This document shows positions 15,323 through 24,836 of a stretch of DNA of 64,000 nt, in pieces (the first letter of the stretch is position 1; the number at the start of each line of letters is the position of its first letter). The DNA lies in NCBI GenBank assembly GCA_035274425.1, contig DATEOC010000036.1, positions 1 through 64,000 of the forward strand. The letters run 5' to 3'. The notes under the pieces were generated by a model, which worked only from the letters and a program-made list of their open reading frames with translations, was not told where the DNA came from and did not search any database. A program made the translations under genes and the position numbers. This DNA comes from JADMIH01 sp035274425 (GTDB taxonomy: Bacteria; Chloroflexota; Chloroflexia; QHBQ01; JADMIH01).

Positions 15323-18300
15323 ATGGAATCGCTATTTGGCATACCGATGGACAACGTCATGGTCTTCACGCTGGGCATGACTATATTCGTGCTGTTGATC
15401 GTGGCGTTCCTGGCGTGGCGCAAGCCGATACTTGCACGGCTGGCGTTACGCAATATTCCACGCAGGCGTGCGCAGACGGCGCTTATCGTCCTGGGGCTGA
15501 TGCTGGCGACTTTGCTTATTACCGCAGCCTTCGGCACGGGCGACACGTTGACCTACTCGATACGAGGGTCCTTCACCGCGAGCCTGGGCAACACCGACAT
15601 ACAGGTGCATAAGGTCAACCCCATCATCAACTTCGGGGGCCCGCCCGACTTCAACCGCCCCGTGCCCACCCTCCCTGAGAGCGTTTACACCGACCTGAAG
15701 GCCAAAGTAGGCAGCGATGAGCGTATAGATGGCTGGTCCGCTACCATGCAGCAGACAGGCGCTGTTATAAACACGACGGCACGCCAGGTCTCCGGCCAGA
15801 CCTTCATCATCGGCATAGACCCTGAGAGCCGAACCACCTTCGGCGATCTGGTTACCCCCTCCGGCCAGGTACTAGATGAAGCCTCAATTACAGCGGGTGA
15901 CCTTGTGATTGACCAGGCCGCCGCCGACAAGCTGGATGCCAAAATAGGGCACGACGTCAACGTTATGATCGCCGGAAAGCCTGTCGGCTTCAAAGTGAGC
16001 GCTATCGTTCAGAATAGCTCCCCTTCAACGATGTTCCCCGTGACTTTCATGCGCCTCGACCGCATGCAGGAGATATTCAGCGCGCCCGGCCAGATTACGG
16101 ACATAAACATCTCCCTCAAGGGGGATAAGTTCGAAGGAGTGAAGTATAGCGGGGAGGTAGCCGGCAAGCTGAAGGGCCTAGTAGATACCAAAACGTACAC
16201 GGTTGAGGAGGTCAAGAAGGACGCGATAGAGACCGCCAACCTCTTTGGCAACCTCTTTACCACCCTCTTCGTCGCCACCTCTCTCTTCTCCATCGCCGCC
16301 GGGATACTCCTCATCTTCCTCATTTTCACCATGCTCGCCGCCGAGCGCAAGAGCGAGATGGGAATGGCCCGTGCGGTCGGTATCCAGCGCGGGGACCTCA
16401 CGCAGACGTTCGTCTTCGAGGGGCTGGCTTATGACCTGGCCGCCGCCGCGATAGGAGCCGCGCTGGGTGTAGCCCTCAGCTTCCTGATGGTGGGCATCAT
16501 CTCTGGCATCGTGGGCACCTTTGGCTTCAGCCTCACCCCGCATATTGAATTGCGCTCGGTTGTGGTAGCTTACTGCATCGGAACGCTCATCACGTTCCTG
16601 ACGGTAGCCATCTCCGCGTCGCGCGTTTCACGGCTCAACATCGTGGCAGCGATACGCGACATACCCGACGCACACAAAGCCGACCCTTCGCTACGCCATC
16701 AACTGACGGAGCCTTTCAACCAATTGGGCCAACGACGGCCTTTGGGCTGCATCGGCGCTATTTTCTCTCTCATCGCCTCGCTTCTCAAGAGCGGACCGGT
16801 CACGGGCACGCTGGGTGTGCTCCTGTTCATCCTGGGGTGGGCGACGAATAACGGCCTCTACTTCCACCTGGGCGCGTCCCTCACGCTCATAGCCCTCGGC
16901 ATGACCCTGCGATGGATACTTACTCGTAGGGGGGTACGCCCCGCCAGGCGCAACCGTATCGCCTTTACGTTCGCGGGTCTTGCTTTGCTCGCATACTGGA
17001 TACTGCCCATTGACGTGCTGCATGATTGGATAGGCGCGCCCGCGTTTGGGGACGACGGCATCACGAACGTCATGTTTATCGGCGGCATTATGATGGTGCT
17101 CGGCGCGGTGTGGGTGGTGATGTATAACTCCGACATCTTGCTCGGCGCACTCACGAAGCTGTTGGGGCGCTCCGGGCGGATGAGGCCGGTCCTCAAGACG
17201 GCGGTTGCATACCCGATGTCCTCTATCTTCCGCACGGGGATGGCGATTGCGATGTTCAGCCTGATAATTTTTGTGCTGATCGCGATGTCGGTGCTATTCT
17301 CGATAAACCAGCAGATAGACCCGAACAAGCCGGAGGTATCGGGCGGTTACGACATCCAGGCGACAATTTCTTTCAACAACCCCATCCCCGACATCCGCCA
17401 GCAAATCGAGAGCAATCCCAACCTCAAGGGGAAATTCTCTTCTATCGCCGGGCAGACCCTCGTCCCCCTGGAGATGCGCCAGCTTGGGACCCCACAATCC
17501 TCGACCCCCAGTGGCGGGTGGCGTTTCTACAACACACGCTTCGCAGACGACACTTTCCTGGGGGACAACCAGTTCAGCTTGAGCGTGCGTGCGAAGGGCT
17601 ACGAGACTGACCGCCAGGTGTGGGATGCTGTCCTCAACGATCCCACGCTCGTAGTAGTTGATATACTCCCGGTAGTCATTGGCAGCGCGGGTGGGGCGGG
17701 TGGGGCCGGCCCGAATATCCTCACCATATCAGGTGTGGACCCGGGAAATCCGGTCATGGAGCCGGTAGATTTGGAGTTTCGAGCGCCTGGGGCTTTAGGA
17801 ATACCGGGTCTCCAGCCTGCGAAGGTGAAAGTAATAGGCGTGTTGAATAGGAACGCCAACTTCTACATCGGCATGTATGCCAACAAGAAGCTGGCTACGG
17901 ACCTCCTCCCCCCGCAGATGTTGCAGGGCCTGACAGGCAACGCCAGCCTCACGGAGCTACCGACTACCAACTACTTCTTCCGGGTGGCATCCAGTGCCGG
18001 CACCGCGCAGAAGAGCAGTCAGGTCCAGGAGCTGCGGCGGGAGCTAGGTTCTGCCTTCCTCGACAACGGGCTTGAGCCTGTGGTCATCGCGGACCAGTTG
18101 CGCACGCAGCTTGCGCTCAGCCAGTCGCTGGGCAATCTGCTGCAAGGCTTCCTGGCGTTGGGGCTTTTCGTGGGTGTAGCCGCGCTTGGGGTTATCAGCA
18201 CGCGGGCCGTCGTGGAGAGAAGGCAGCAGATAGGGGTGTTGCGCGCCATAGGCTACCAGCGCAACATGGTGGGTCTATCCTTCCTGCTGGAGTCGTCCTT

Positions 18301-18526
18301 TATCGCGCTCTTGGGTATACTGATAGGCGTGGTGCTGGGTCTGATACTCTCCTATAATATGGTGCAATTCATCCGCAAGGATACGCCTACGGTGGAGTAT
18401 ATAGTCCCGTTCGGCCAGATAGGGTTGATAGTGGTGCTGGCCTACGTGGTCTCACTCATTACGACCATACTTCCCGCCCGCTCCGCCTCGAAGATATATC
18501 CGGCGGAAGCGTTGAGGTACGAATGA
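15323..18526 (+). CDS. ABC transporter permease with two FtsX domains
   Basis: 1067 residues. A membrane helix near residue 10-30 and another near 50-70 precede a large extracellular domain (about 75-310). A first FtsX block of three helices follows (about 320-450, with E-M-G-M-A-R-A-V-G-I-Q-R). Extra helices (about 480-640), a second extracellular domain and a final FtsX block (about 920-1060, with Q-I-G-V-L-R-A-I-G-Y-Q-R) complete it. Two FtsX cores in one chain replace the usual permease dimer. AGGAG lies upstream of ATG 15323. It works with the ATPase encoded just before it. Confidence 0.9.
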   Translation: MESLFGIPMDNVMVFTLGMTIFVLLIVAFLAWRKPILARLALRNIPRRRAQTALIVLGLMLATLLITAAFGTGDTLTYSIRGSFTASLGNTDIQVHKVNPIINFGGPPDFNRPVPTLPESVYTDLKAKVGSDERIDGWSATMQQTGAVINTTARQVSGQTFIIGIDPESRTTFGDLVTPSGQVLDEASITAGDLVIDQAAADKLDAKIGHDVNVMIAGKPVGFKVSAIVQNSSPSTMFPVTFMRLDRMQEIFSAPGQITDINISLKGDKFEGVKYSGEVAGKLKGLVDTKTYTVEEVKKDAIETANLFGNLFTTLFVATSLFSIAAGILLIFLIFTMLAAERKSEMGMARAVGIQRGDLTQTFVFEGLAYDLAAAAIGAALGVALSFLMVGIISGIVGTFGFSLTPHIELRSVVVAYCIGTLITFLTVAISASRVSRLNIVAAIRDIPDAHKADPSLRHQLTEPFNQLGQRRPLGCIGAIFSLIASLLKSGPVTGTLGVLLFILGWATNNGLYFHLGASLTLIALGMTLRWILTRRGVRPARRNRIAFTFAGLALLAYWILPIDVLHDWIGAPAFGDDGITNVMFIGGIMMVLGAVWVVMYNSDILLGALTKLLGRSGRMRPVLKTAVAYPMSSIFRTGMAIAMFSLIIFVLIAMSVLFSINQQIDPNKPEVSGGYDIQATISFNNPIPDIRQQIESNPNLKGKFSSIAGQTLVPLEMRQLGTPQSSTPSGGWRFYNTRFADDTFLGDNQFSLSVRAKGYETDRQVWDAVLNDPTLVVVDILPVVIGSAGGAGGAGPNILTISGVDPGNPVMEPVDLEFRAPGALGIPGLQPAKVKVIGVLNRNANFYIGMYANKKLATDLLPPQMLQGLTGNASLTELPTTNYFFRVASSAGTAQKSSQVQELRRELGSAFLDNGLEPVVIADQLRTQLALSQSLGNLLQGFLALGLFVGVAALGVISTRAVVERRQQIGVLRAIGYQRNMVGLSFLLESSFIALLGILIGVVLGLILSYNMVQFIRKDTPTVEYIVPFGQIGLIVVLAYVVSLITTILPARSASKIYPAEALRYE

Positions 18527-18528
18527 GA

Positions 18529-18618
18529 GTTCAAAGTTCAAGGTTCAAGGTTCAAAGTCTGAAAACGGCTGTGAACTTTGAACTTTGAACTTTGAACCTT
18601 GAACCTTGAACTTTGAAC
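18529..18618. repeat. Paired inverted heptad arrays, unit TTCAAAG/TTCAAGG
   Basis: Bases 18529-18557 are the exact reverse complement of 18590-18618 (29 bp). The pattern of the two unit variants is mirrored. The array begins three bases after the permease stop codon and ends just before the next ribosome binding site. Confidence 0.94.
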
Positions 18619-18635
18619 AAAGAAACGGAGCGAAT

Positions 18636-19820
18636 ATGAAATCAGAACCTCGCAAGCGTGGCCTGCAAACCCGCCTCATACATGGCGCGCAGGAGGCCAA
18701 CGACACTCCTGCCCTCTCGCCCGCCATCTACCAGACGAGCACATTCCGGTTGAATACGCCGGAGGAGGGCGCGGCGCTCGCCTCACAAACGGCACCTGCC
18801 ACTTTCTATACCCGCTACGGCACACCTAACAACAAGCAGGTAGAGGTAGTGCTGGCGGAGCTAGAGGGGGCGGAGGCTGCCCTTGCCCTGGGGTCGGGCG
18901 CGGCTGCTATGACGGTCGCCCTCATGTCAAATCTGCAAACGGGCGACCATATCGTGGCTCAGAACACTCACTACACAGCCACCATGTCTATGCTGGGGCA
19001 CACCTTACCTCGCTTCGGCGTGGAAGTGACACTTGTGGACCAGTGCGATACCGAAGCATTCGCACGCGCGATACGCCCGAACACGAAGGTAGTTTACACC
19101 GAGTCGCCTACCAACCCCACGATGGAGCTGACCGACCTGCGCGCAACTGCCCAGCTAGCACACGAAGCGGGGGCTATCGCCATCACCGACAACACCTTTG
19201 CTTCCTCATACAACCAATGCCCCCTCGATCTGGGCTACGACCTCGTGCTGCACAGCGCCACGAAGTACCTCAACGGCCACGCGGACGTAACGGCAGGTGC
19301 GCTTATGGGGTCGCGTAAGCTGATAGACTCCGCATGGGAGTACTTGCGGGTGTACGGCCCTATCCTGCACCCATTCGAGGCGTGGCTACTGCGACGGGGG
19401 CTGCAAACGTACGCTATGCGCATGGCCGTGCATAACCTCAACGGCCTCGAAGTGGCTCGCTTCCTGGAGGGCCACCCGGCTGTGGAGCGCGTCTACTATC
19501 CCGGCTTGCCGTCCCACCCCCAGCACGAGCTTGCGAAGGCGCAGATGCGCGGCGGCTTCAGCGCCATGATGTCGTTCGAGGTGAAAGGTGGGTACGAAGC
19601 CGCATATCGCGTGATCGGGCGTACAGAGGTATGCACCCTCGCCGTCAGCCTCGGCGGGGTCGAGACCCTCATCACCCACCCTGCATCCATGATTCACCTC
19701 CACCAGAGCGATGAAGAGCGCGACAAGGCAGGTATCAAGCCGGGGCTGATACGTCTCTCTGTCGGGTGTGAGGATGTGGGGGATATAATCGAGGACTTAA
19801 GTACCGCTTTGCAGAGTTAA
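18636..19820 (+). CDS. Cys/Met-metabolism PLP enzyme (cystathionine gamma-lyase-like)
   Basis: A 394-residue fold-type I PLP enzyme. The Schiff-base lysine is K210 in H-S-A-T-K-Y-L-N-G-H. Y58 and R60 (Y-T-R-Y-G-T-P) contact the phosphate from the partner subunit. The active-site Tyr of the family is Y113. The Cys found two residues after it in methionine gamma-lyases is not present, so a cystathionine lyase or synthase role is more likely. The exact reaction cannot be fixed by sequence. ATG 18636 has GGAG five bases upstream. An upstream in-frame start at 18606 would be read from the heptad array. Confidence 0.88.
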   Translation: MKSEPRKRGLQTRLIHGAQEANDTPALSPAIYQTSTFRLNTPEEGAALASQTAPATFYTRYGTPNNKQVEVVLAELEGAEAALALGSGAAAMTVALMSNLQTGDHIVAQNTHYTATMSMLGHTLPRFGVEVTLVDQCDTEAFARAIRPNTKVVYTESPTNPTMELTDLRATAQLAHEAGAIAITDNTFASSYNQCPLDLGYDLVLHSATKYLNGHADVTAGALMGSRKLIDSAWEYLRVYGPILHPFEAWLLRRGLQTYAMRMAVHNLNGLEVARFLEGHPAVERVYYPGLPSHPQHELAKAQMRGGFSAMMSFEVKGGYEAAYRVIGRTEVCTLAVSLGGVETLITHPASMIHLHQSDEERDKAGIKPGLIRLSVGCEDVGDIIEDLSTALQS

Positions 19821-19846
19821 ACCGCCGCAAAATAGCCGCTATAATG

Positions 19847-19879
19847 AAGGAGCCTTCCACTCTGAAGGCTCCTTTTTGT
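19847..19879 (+). terminator. Rho-independent terminator
   Basis: An 11-bp stem, AAGGAGCCTTC (19847-19857) with GAAGGCTCCTT (19864-19874), is followed by a T run. It closes the PLP-enzyme transcript. Confidence 0.88.
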
Positions 19880-19936
19880 CGTCTGGCGGGCTTATTGTTT
19901 TCATAACTTCAGCATATTTTATACAAGTAGGTCCTT

Positions 19937-20611
19937 ATGGCAAATAAATCTAAAACCGAACGGCCTTTCGAGTCCGGCCAGTTGCGCGCACGATGGGCAA
20001 TAATCTTCCTCGCGATAGGGATGATGCTTAATGCGTTTGCTACGGTAGCGGATTGGCTCCAAATAAACCTCCTCAACCGAATTGCGCGGGGTCAGTCAAT
20101 TACATATCTGGAAGAGACAGCCAATGATGACCGTCAGGCACTGATCCTCACATTGCATTTCTGGGTATATGTGATCCTGGTGGTCTTCGTCTTGATGTGG
20201 ATACATCGAGCAAACCGAAACCTGCCTGCTCTTGGCGCTCAAGACCTTAGATTTACGCCACGCTGGGCAGTCGGCTGGTTCTTCATACCCTTTATGAGCT
20301 TCGTGCGTCCCTTCCAGGCGGTCGCGGAAATTTGCAAGGCGAGCGATCCCGACATTGACGACCCTACGGGCGTACGGTGGAAAGCAAAGCCGGTACCCTC
20401 CATACTTGGCTTCTGGTGGGCCGCATGGATCAGCGTCGGGTTGCTGGTGTGCTTTTCCAATGTCCTCTTCAGAAGGTCTAATGATTTGGCCGCGTTCCTT
20501 ACTGGAACCTGGCTGACTCTAGTTGCAGATATTCTGAATATCGTTGCAGCTGCTCTATTGATTATTATCATTAGGACGATAACTGCGTGGCAGCAAGACA
20601 AATTTGATTGA
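19937..20611 (+). CDS. DUF4328 membrane protein
   Basis: 224 residues with four to five hydrophobic segments. Between the second and third is W-I-H-R-A-N-R-N-L-P-A-L, then R-F-T-P-R-W-A-V-G-W-F-F-I-P-F and R-P-F-Q-A-V-A-E-I, the signature of DUF4328. No function is established for the family. It stands alone and is somewhat richer in A and T than its neighbours. No strong ribosome binding site is seen beyond a weak AGGTCC. Confidence 0.78.
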   Translation: MANKSKTERPFESGQLRARWAIIFLAIGMMLNAFATVADWLQINLLNRIARGQSITYLEETANDDRQALILTLHFWVYVILVVFVLMWIHRANRNLPALGAQDLRFTPRWAVGWFFIPFMSFVRPFQAVAEICKASDPDIDDPTGVRWKAKPVPSILGFWWAAWISVGLLVCFSNVLFRRSNDLAAFLTGTWLTLVADILNIVAAALLIIIIRTITAWQQDKFD

Positions 20612-20779
20612 TTGAGCGTGTATGAAGCACGAACGATAGCAAGAGCAGACTCGACACAAATATCTCTAAGAACGACTCCTGTAAGCTCCTACAGCATCAA
20701 GAGAGTGCCTGCAACCTGGACAACCACGAGGCAACACCCAAGCAGCTAGCCGATTCCTAAACCTCTGTCGACTTGGGGA

Positions 20780-20846
20780 TTAACTTATCATAGTTATGAT
20801 GTTATACTAACGGTGTACCAGTATGGTAACATTACTGGTGCACCGT
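20780..20846 (+). promoter_or_regulatory. Promoter with a start-site inverted repeat
   Basis: TTAACT (20780-20785), 17 bp, TATACT (20803-20808). An inverted repeat, ACGGTGTACCAGTA (20810-20823) with TTACTGGTGCACCGT (20832-20846), covers the expected start point. It may be an operator or a 5' mRNA hairpin for the SGNH hydrolase gene. The rest of the 312-base gap 20612-20923 shows nothing further. Confidence 0.6.
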
Positions 20847-20923
20847 GATTTCGCGTGCCTTACGTAATACAGGCTGCGAAACTTACTCTTGGTACATAAG
20901 CCTGCATTGGAGTCCTTACGAGC

Positions 20924-22057
20924 GTGATACTTACACAAAAGCGTTCCAGATATATCATAGCGGCCCTATTGTTGCTGTCCACCTTCGCAGCGACCTACAC
21001 TCCTGGAGCCGCAGCCGCAAGCATTCCGTACACCGAGGTCATAACAGCCCCGGCAATCGCCGGCTATCCGGACTCTATAGCTTCTACGGGCGACTCTATC
21101 ACTCGCGGTTTCAACACAGGTAGCTTCCCCTTCACCGATGCTCCCGCCAACTCATGGTCTACCGGGACGAACGCGACTGTGCTCAGCCACTACTCGCGCA
21201 TCCTCCCCGATCACCCGCCTATCAATGGCCGCACTTTCAACGACGCCGTGACGGGCGCGCAAATGGTAGACCTCAACGGCCAGGTGCAGAACGCCGTATC
21301 CCAGGGCGCGGCTTACGTCACTATCCTCCTCGGCGCTAATGACGCCTGCACAGACACCGAAGCGCAGATGACGCCCGTTTCGACCTATCGCGCCCAATTC
21401 CAGGTCGCCATGAACACCCTGGCAGCGGGACTCCCGGACTCCCGCATATACATCCTGAGCGTGCCCAACATCTACAACTTATGGTTTATCCTCAAGGACG
21501 ACTCCTCCGCACGCTCTACCTGGAGCTTGTTCGGCATCTGCCAGTCGATGCTCGCCAACCCCCTCTCCACCGCCCAGGAAGATGTGGACCGGCGCAACCG
21601 CGTGCGCCAGCGCGTGATTGATTACAACACGCAACTGGCCGAGGTGTGCGCAACGAATATCCACTGCCACTTCGACAATAACGCCGCCTTCAACACCAAC
21701 TTCGTGCCAAGTGACGTATCCACACGCGACTATTTCCATCCCTCCATAGCAGGGCAAGCCAAGATAGCGGATATTAGCTATAACGCGAGCTTCAATTTCA
21801 GGGAAGGGGTCACGCCCTCATCAGTGGCGATGGTATCCCCGGGCGGGTCGAGCTATATTGTTACCATCACGGCCCAGGACAATGTAGGAGTCTCCGGCAT
21901 CGAGTATAAGATAGGCACAGGGCCTTACACACGTTATACCGCTCCCGTCAACCTCCAATCTGGCAGCACCCTCACCTACCGCGCCGTTGACGTGAATGGC
22001 AATGTCGAACCTGCGCGCACCTTGAGTGTCACAAACAGGGTTGTGACTAAAAGATAA
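20924..22057 (+). CDS. Secreted SGNH/GDSL hydrolase with a C-terminal Ig-like domain
   Basis: 377 residues. A signal peptide (basic start, hydrophobic about 10-25, A-A-A cleavage region) precedes the SGNH domain. Block I is T-G-D-S-I-T-R-G, block III is L-G-A-N-D and block V is D-Y-F-H-P, so Ser, Asn, Asp and His are all present. The last ~85 residues (G-V-S-G-I-E-Y-K-I, then Y-R-A-V-D-V-N-G-N-V) resemble the Ig-like modules of surface enzymes. Likely an extracellular esterase or lipase; the substrate is unknown. Start GTG 20924 has TTGGAG ten bases upstream. Confidence 0.87.
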   Translation: MILTQKRSRYIIAALLLLSTFAATYTPGAAAASIPYTEVITAPAIAGYPDSIASTGDSITRGFNTGSFPFTDAPANSWSTGTNATVLSHYSRILPDHPPINGRTFNDAVTGAQMVDLNGQVQNAVSQGAAYVTILLGANDACTDTEAQMTPVSTYRAQFQVAMNTLAAGLPDSRIYILSVPNIYNLWFILKDDSSARSTWSLFGICQSMLANPLSTAQEDVDRRNRVRQRVIDYNTQLAEVCATNIHCHFDNNAAFNTNFVPSDVSTRDYFHPSIAGQAKIADISYNASFNFREGVTPSSVAMVSPGGSSYIVTITAQDNVGVSGIEYKIGTGPYTRYTAPVNLQSGSTLTYRAVDVNGNVEPARTLSVTNRVVTKR

Positions 22058-22068
22058 TCCTTTCTTAG

Positions 22069-22107
22069 TCAACCAAAATGAGCGCCTGTGGCGCTCATTT
22101 TGGTTGA
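22069..22107. terminator. Bidirectional terminator, 17-bp perfect stem
   Basis: TCAACCAAAATGAGCGC (22069-22085) pairs with 22091-22107 around a 5-base loop. It lies between convergent genes, and the stem includes the A and T tracts. Confidence 0.88.
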
Positions 22108-22155
22108 TAACCTCTGCCAACTATTTATCTTGACGTTGCAACGAGTGCAACGCCT

Positions 22156-22776
22156 CTAGGCGGCTACCGGCACGTTACGTAACTTCTCCAGTATCTCTTG
22201 AACGAACATATCCTGCCACCGCGTAGTGTTATTCGCGCGGAACTCGCGAATGAACTCCACGTACAGATTGTAAGTGTCAGGGCTCATCTCAAGCGGGGGA
22301 ACGTGGGCGTCGGCAAGGTGGGGGTGTTGGCGGGCGAATTGGTCGCGCGAGCTGTGATCATCGCCATACACGGCGGCGGGCTTCTCTATGAAGCAGCCTA
22401 CTTCATGCAGCTCCTCATCGAAGAAGACGATGACGGGTATAGATCTAAACTGGCCGTTCTTGCGCCACGTGTCGGCCATATCGAGGTGCTCGTCGCGGCA
22501 GAATAGGCGCACCTGCCACGTTCCGGCGGCCTCGGCCATGCGGGCAAAGACCGGCACATAGCGCAGAACGTCACCGCACCAGTCCTCAAGCAGCACCAGC
22601 ACCTTCAATCGCAGCCCCATCTCGCGCAACTCTGAGGCAACCTCATCGCTCAGTTTGTAACTGTCGTATCTCTCCTGGAAAAGCTCCTTGTTCTTGCTCA
22701 TCCCCTCTACGAATTGTGCGACGGTCATCCCTTCGGAGAAACGCTCTGGGGTTAACTGTAATACTGTTTCCATCAT
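22156..22776 (-). CDS. Thioredoxin-fold protein with a single-cysteine WCGDV site
   Basis: 206 residues. The thioredoxin-like core carries L-L-E-D-W-C-G-D-V (C67). The related family usually has WCGDC; here the second cysteine is valine (V70), so a disulfide cannot form inside the motif. A cis-proline-type S-I-P-V-I-V-F-F-D follows, and C137 further on might act as an alternative partner. This suggests a monothiol or degenerate redox site. Cytosolic; no signal peptide. GAGAGGA is seven bases before the first ATG. It is convergent with the SGNH gene. Confidence 0.75.
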   Translation of the reverse strand: MMETVLQLTPERFSEGMTVAQFVEGMSKNKELFQERYDSYKLSDEVASELREMGLRLKVLVLLEDWCGDVLRYVPVFARMAEAAGTWQVRLFCRDEHLDMADTWRKNGQFRSIPVIVFFDEELHEVGCFIEKPAAVYGDDHSSRDQFARQHPHLADAHVPPLEMSPDTYNLYVEFIREFRANNTTRWQDMFVQEILEKLRNVPVAA

Positions 22777-22983
22777 TGATTAGTCCTCTCTATGGCTATT
22801 TTCGTCTATGGTTCTGTTTCGATTTGTTTTATTTCCGAATTTGGGAATCGATACCGACCTCTCACTTCTATAAGTCTAAAGTATAGCAAACATCAGGCCG
22901 CAGATGCAGAGAGCAATGATCTTGACACCATAAGAGAAGTCTGTTTCAAGATAAGATTCACCCATCTCTGGATAAGCGATGCC

Positions 22984-23012
22984 TTGACGCACATCCATGC
23001 AGGGGGTATAGT
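22984..23012 (+). promoter_or_regulatory. Promoter of the DUF2342 gene
   Basis: TTGACG (22984-22989), 17 bp, TATAGT (23007-23012), about 45 bases upstream of the start codon. The divergent gap 22777-22983 is AT-rich with no other clear element. Confidence 0.65.
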
Positions 23013-23056
23013 AATTTGGCCTGCCTCCTATATTATGGCGGGAAGATGGGAGTCAC

Positions 23057-24250
23057 ATGTCACGCACGAGCAATAAAGTAGACCCGCGCCTGGTGGGGCT
23101 GGGCCTGATCGCAGGAGCCACCGTGGGCGTCCTGGGTGTCGCCTACGCAGGCACCAAACGGAAGCAATACGCCAGGGATGGTCTTCCTCCCCTCATTGAA
23201 TGGGGGCGCGTGCGGAGCGTGGCCCGCCAGATTGTCAAGGAAGAGCCGCCTCCCGCCGACTGGCATGAGATATGGGAAGCATATTATTCCAACATGGTAG
23301 ACCGCTGCTACCCCGTCATCACAGCCGAGATGGGGCGCGACCTCCCCGCCCCCATTGACCAGATACAGGCCTTCAGCCGCACCGAATGGATAGACGCTAA
23401 CATCGCCAACTTCAAGCAGCTATTCGACCACGTAGAGGCCCTCTACAGGCGAGTTCAACCGTCCAACTCCCTGGGCACCGCTCTACTCGGCGGCCTCAGC
23501 CAGACGATGCTTAGCAGCCAGCTTGGCATATTGATGGGTTACCTCGCGAGGCGCGTGCTGGGGCAGTACGACCTCGCTCTCCTCGGCAAAGAACCGGTAT
23601 CGGCGGGCAAGCTGTACTTCGTCGAGCCGAATATTTCGGGGGTGCAGACCGAGCTTGGCCTGGACCCGAACGATTTCCGCCTCTGGATAGCTCTCCACGA
23701 GACCACCCATGCCTACGAGTTCGAAGCCTACCCCTGGGTGCGCGAATACTTCAACAGCCTCCTCGAGCAATACATAAGCTGCCTGGGGGACGAGATATTG
23801 CAGTACGGCACGAGTCTCGGCGGCTTCCGGTCCATGATAGAGCGGGCGCGAGCAAGCCGCAAGGAAGGTGATAGCTGGATCGAGGTGATGATGAGTCCGG
23901 AGCAGCGTGCCCTATTTAGCAAGCTCCAGGCGGTCATGTCCATAGTCGAGGGGTACAGCAACTACATTATGAACTCGGTAGGTGAGCGCCTCCTTCCAAC
24001 CTACGCGACGATCAAGGAGCGCATTGACCAGCGCGCAGAGAGGCGCAGCCCTGCTGAAAAGCTCTTCATCAGGATAACGGGCCTCGCGCTCAAGATGGAG
24101 CAGTACAAGCTGGGGGAGAGCTTCATCAACAACATAGTTGCCGAGCGCGGCGTCGCTACCGCCAACCGCGTCTGGGAAGGCCCCGAAATGCTCCCCACTC
24201 TTGAGGAGCTTCGCGACCCGAAGTCGTGGTTGGCGAGAGTGGAAGCGTGA
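23057..24250 (+). CDS. DUF2342 zinc-dependent metalloprotease-like, F420-associated
   Basis: 397 residues. A zincin motif H214-E-T-T-H218 lies in L-W-I-A-L-H-E-T-T-H-A-Y-E-F. The family is annotated as a coenzyme-F420-associated zinc metallopeptidase-like protein, found in Actinobacteria and Chloroflexota. An N-terminal hydrophobic, Gly-rich stretch (about 12-32) may anchor it to the membrane. Its substrate is unknown. GGGAG lies just upstream of ATG 23057. F420 biosynthesis genes are not nearby, but a PPOX-fold protein of the F420 or FMN type is encoded at 50 kb. Confidence 0.85.
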   Translation: MSRTSNKVDPRLVGLGLIAGATVGVLGVAYAGTKRKQYARDGLPPLIEWGRVRSVARQIVKEEPPPADWHEIWEAYYSNMVDRCYPVITAEMGRDLPAPIDQIQAFSRTEWIDANIANFKQLFDHVEALYRRVQPSNSLGTALLGGLSQTMLSSQLGILMGYLARRVLGQYDLALLGKEPVSAGKLYFVEPNISGVQTELGLDPNDFRLWIALHETTHAYEFEAYPWVREYFNSLLEQYISCLGDEILQYGTSLGGFRSMIERARASRKEGDSWIEVMMSPEQRALFSKLQAVMSIVEGYSNYIMNSVGERLLPTYATIKERIDQRAERRSPAEKLFIRITGLALKMEQYKLGESFINNIVAERGVATANRVWEGPEMLPTLEELRDPKSWLARVEA

Positions 24251-24480
24251 TGGACGAAGGACGAAGGACGACAGAGTGAAACGTGATGCGTGAGATTAGT
24301 GCCTAATTCGTAATTCCCTAAAACCTCTGCGTACTCTGCGTCTATGCGGTGAATCTTTAAAAATCTTGGCGTTCTTTGCTCCCTTGGCGTCTTGGCGTTT
24401 AGAAAACTTTGGACCTTGGACTTGGGACTTTGGGTTGGCTGCTGATTACTATTCCGCACTCCGCACTCCACATTCCGCAC
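24251..24480. repeat. Mixed cluster of five heptad repeat types
   Basis: GGACGAA (24251-24273), a short GTGATGC run, TTGGCGT-type words (24360-24402), TTGGACT-type (24403-24437) and ACTCCGC (24451-24480). They fill the whole gap from the DUF2342 stop to the ribosome binding site of the next gene. Confidence 0.85.
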
Positions 24481-24496
24481 TTGAAGGAGGGGTTTG

Positions 24497-24835
24497 ATGG
24501 ACGATCCGATTGAATTGGGACGTGTTGATAGGACCTGGAAGGACATGGAGGAAGGCGGGCATAACGTCTATAGGACGGAGGACGAGGAGCCGGACGATCC
24601 GTTACGCCTCCTCTCGCACTCACGGGCACATGCGCACGACCGGGCACACGTAGACCTTCTCCAGGAGGAGTATACTCCGGAGGAAGCGGCGCGCCTGCTC
24701 GGAACGAGCATCGAAGTGATTATCCACGCTGCTCGCGATGGGGAGCTAAAGGCGGAGCGAGCCGGGCATAAAATAGTTTGCATCCAGCACGCTGATCTGG
24801 TCGACTGGCTCAAGCGGCGAAGCTCCGGCGCATAG
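24497..24835 (+). CDS. Small excisionase/MerR-like helix-turn-helix protein
   Basis: 112 residues. The acidic, His-rich N-terminal half shows no known domain. The second half is a DNA-binding-excisionase-type winged helix: Y-T-P-E-E-A-A-R-L-L-G-T-S, then A-A-R-D-G-E-L-K-A-E-R-A-G-H and the terminal D-L-V-D-W-L-K-R-R. AAGGAGG is six bases before ATG 24497; a TTG directly before it is not needed. It stops one base before the next ATG, so the two genes are probably co-translated. It could regulate its neighbour. Confidence 0.75.
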   Translation: MDDPIELGRVDRTWKDMEEGGHNVYRTEDEEPDDPLRLLSHSRAHAHDRAHVDLLQEEYTPEEAARLLGTSIEVIIHAARDGELKAERAGHKIVCIQHADLVDWLKRRSSGA

Positions 24836-24836
24836 C

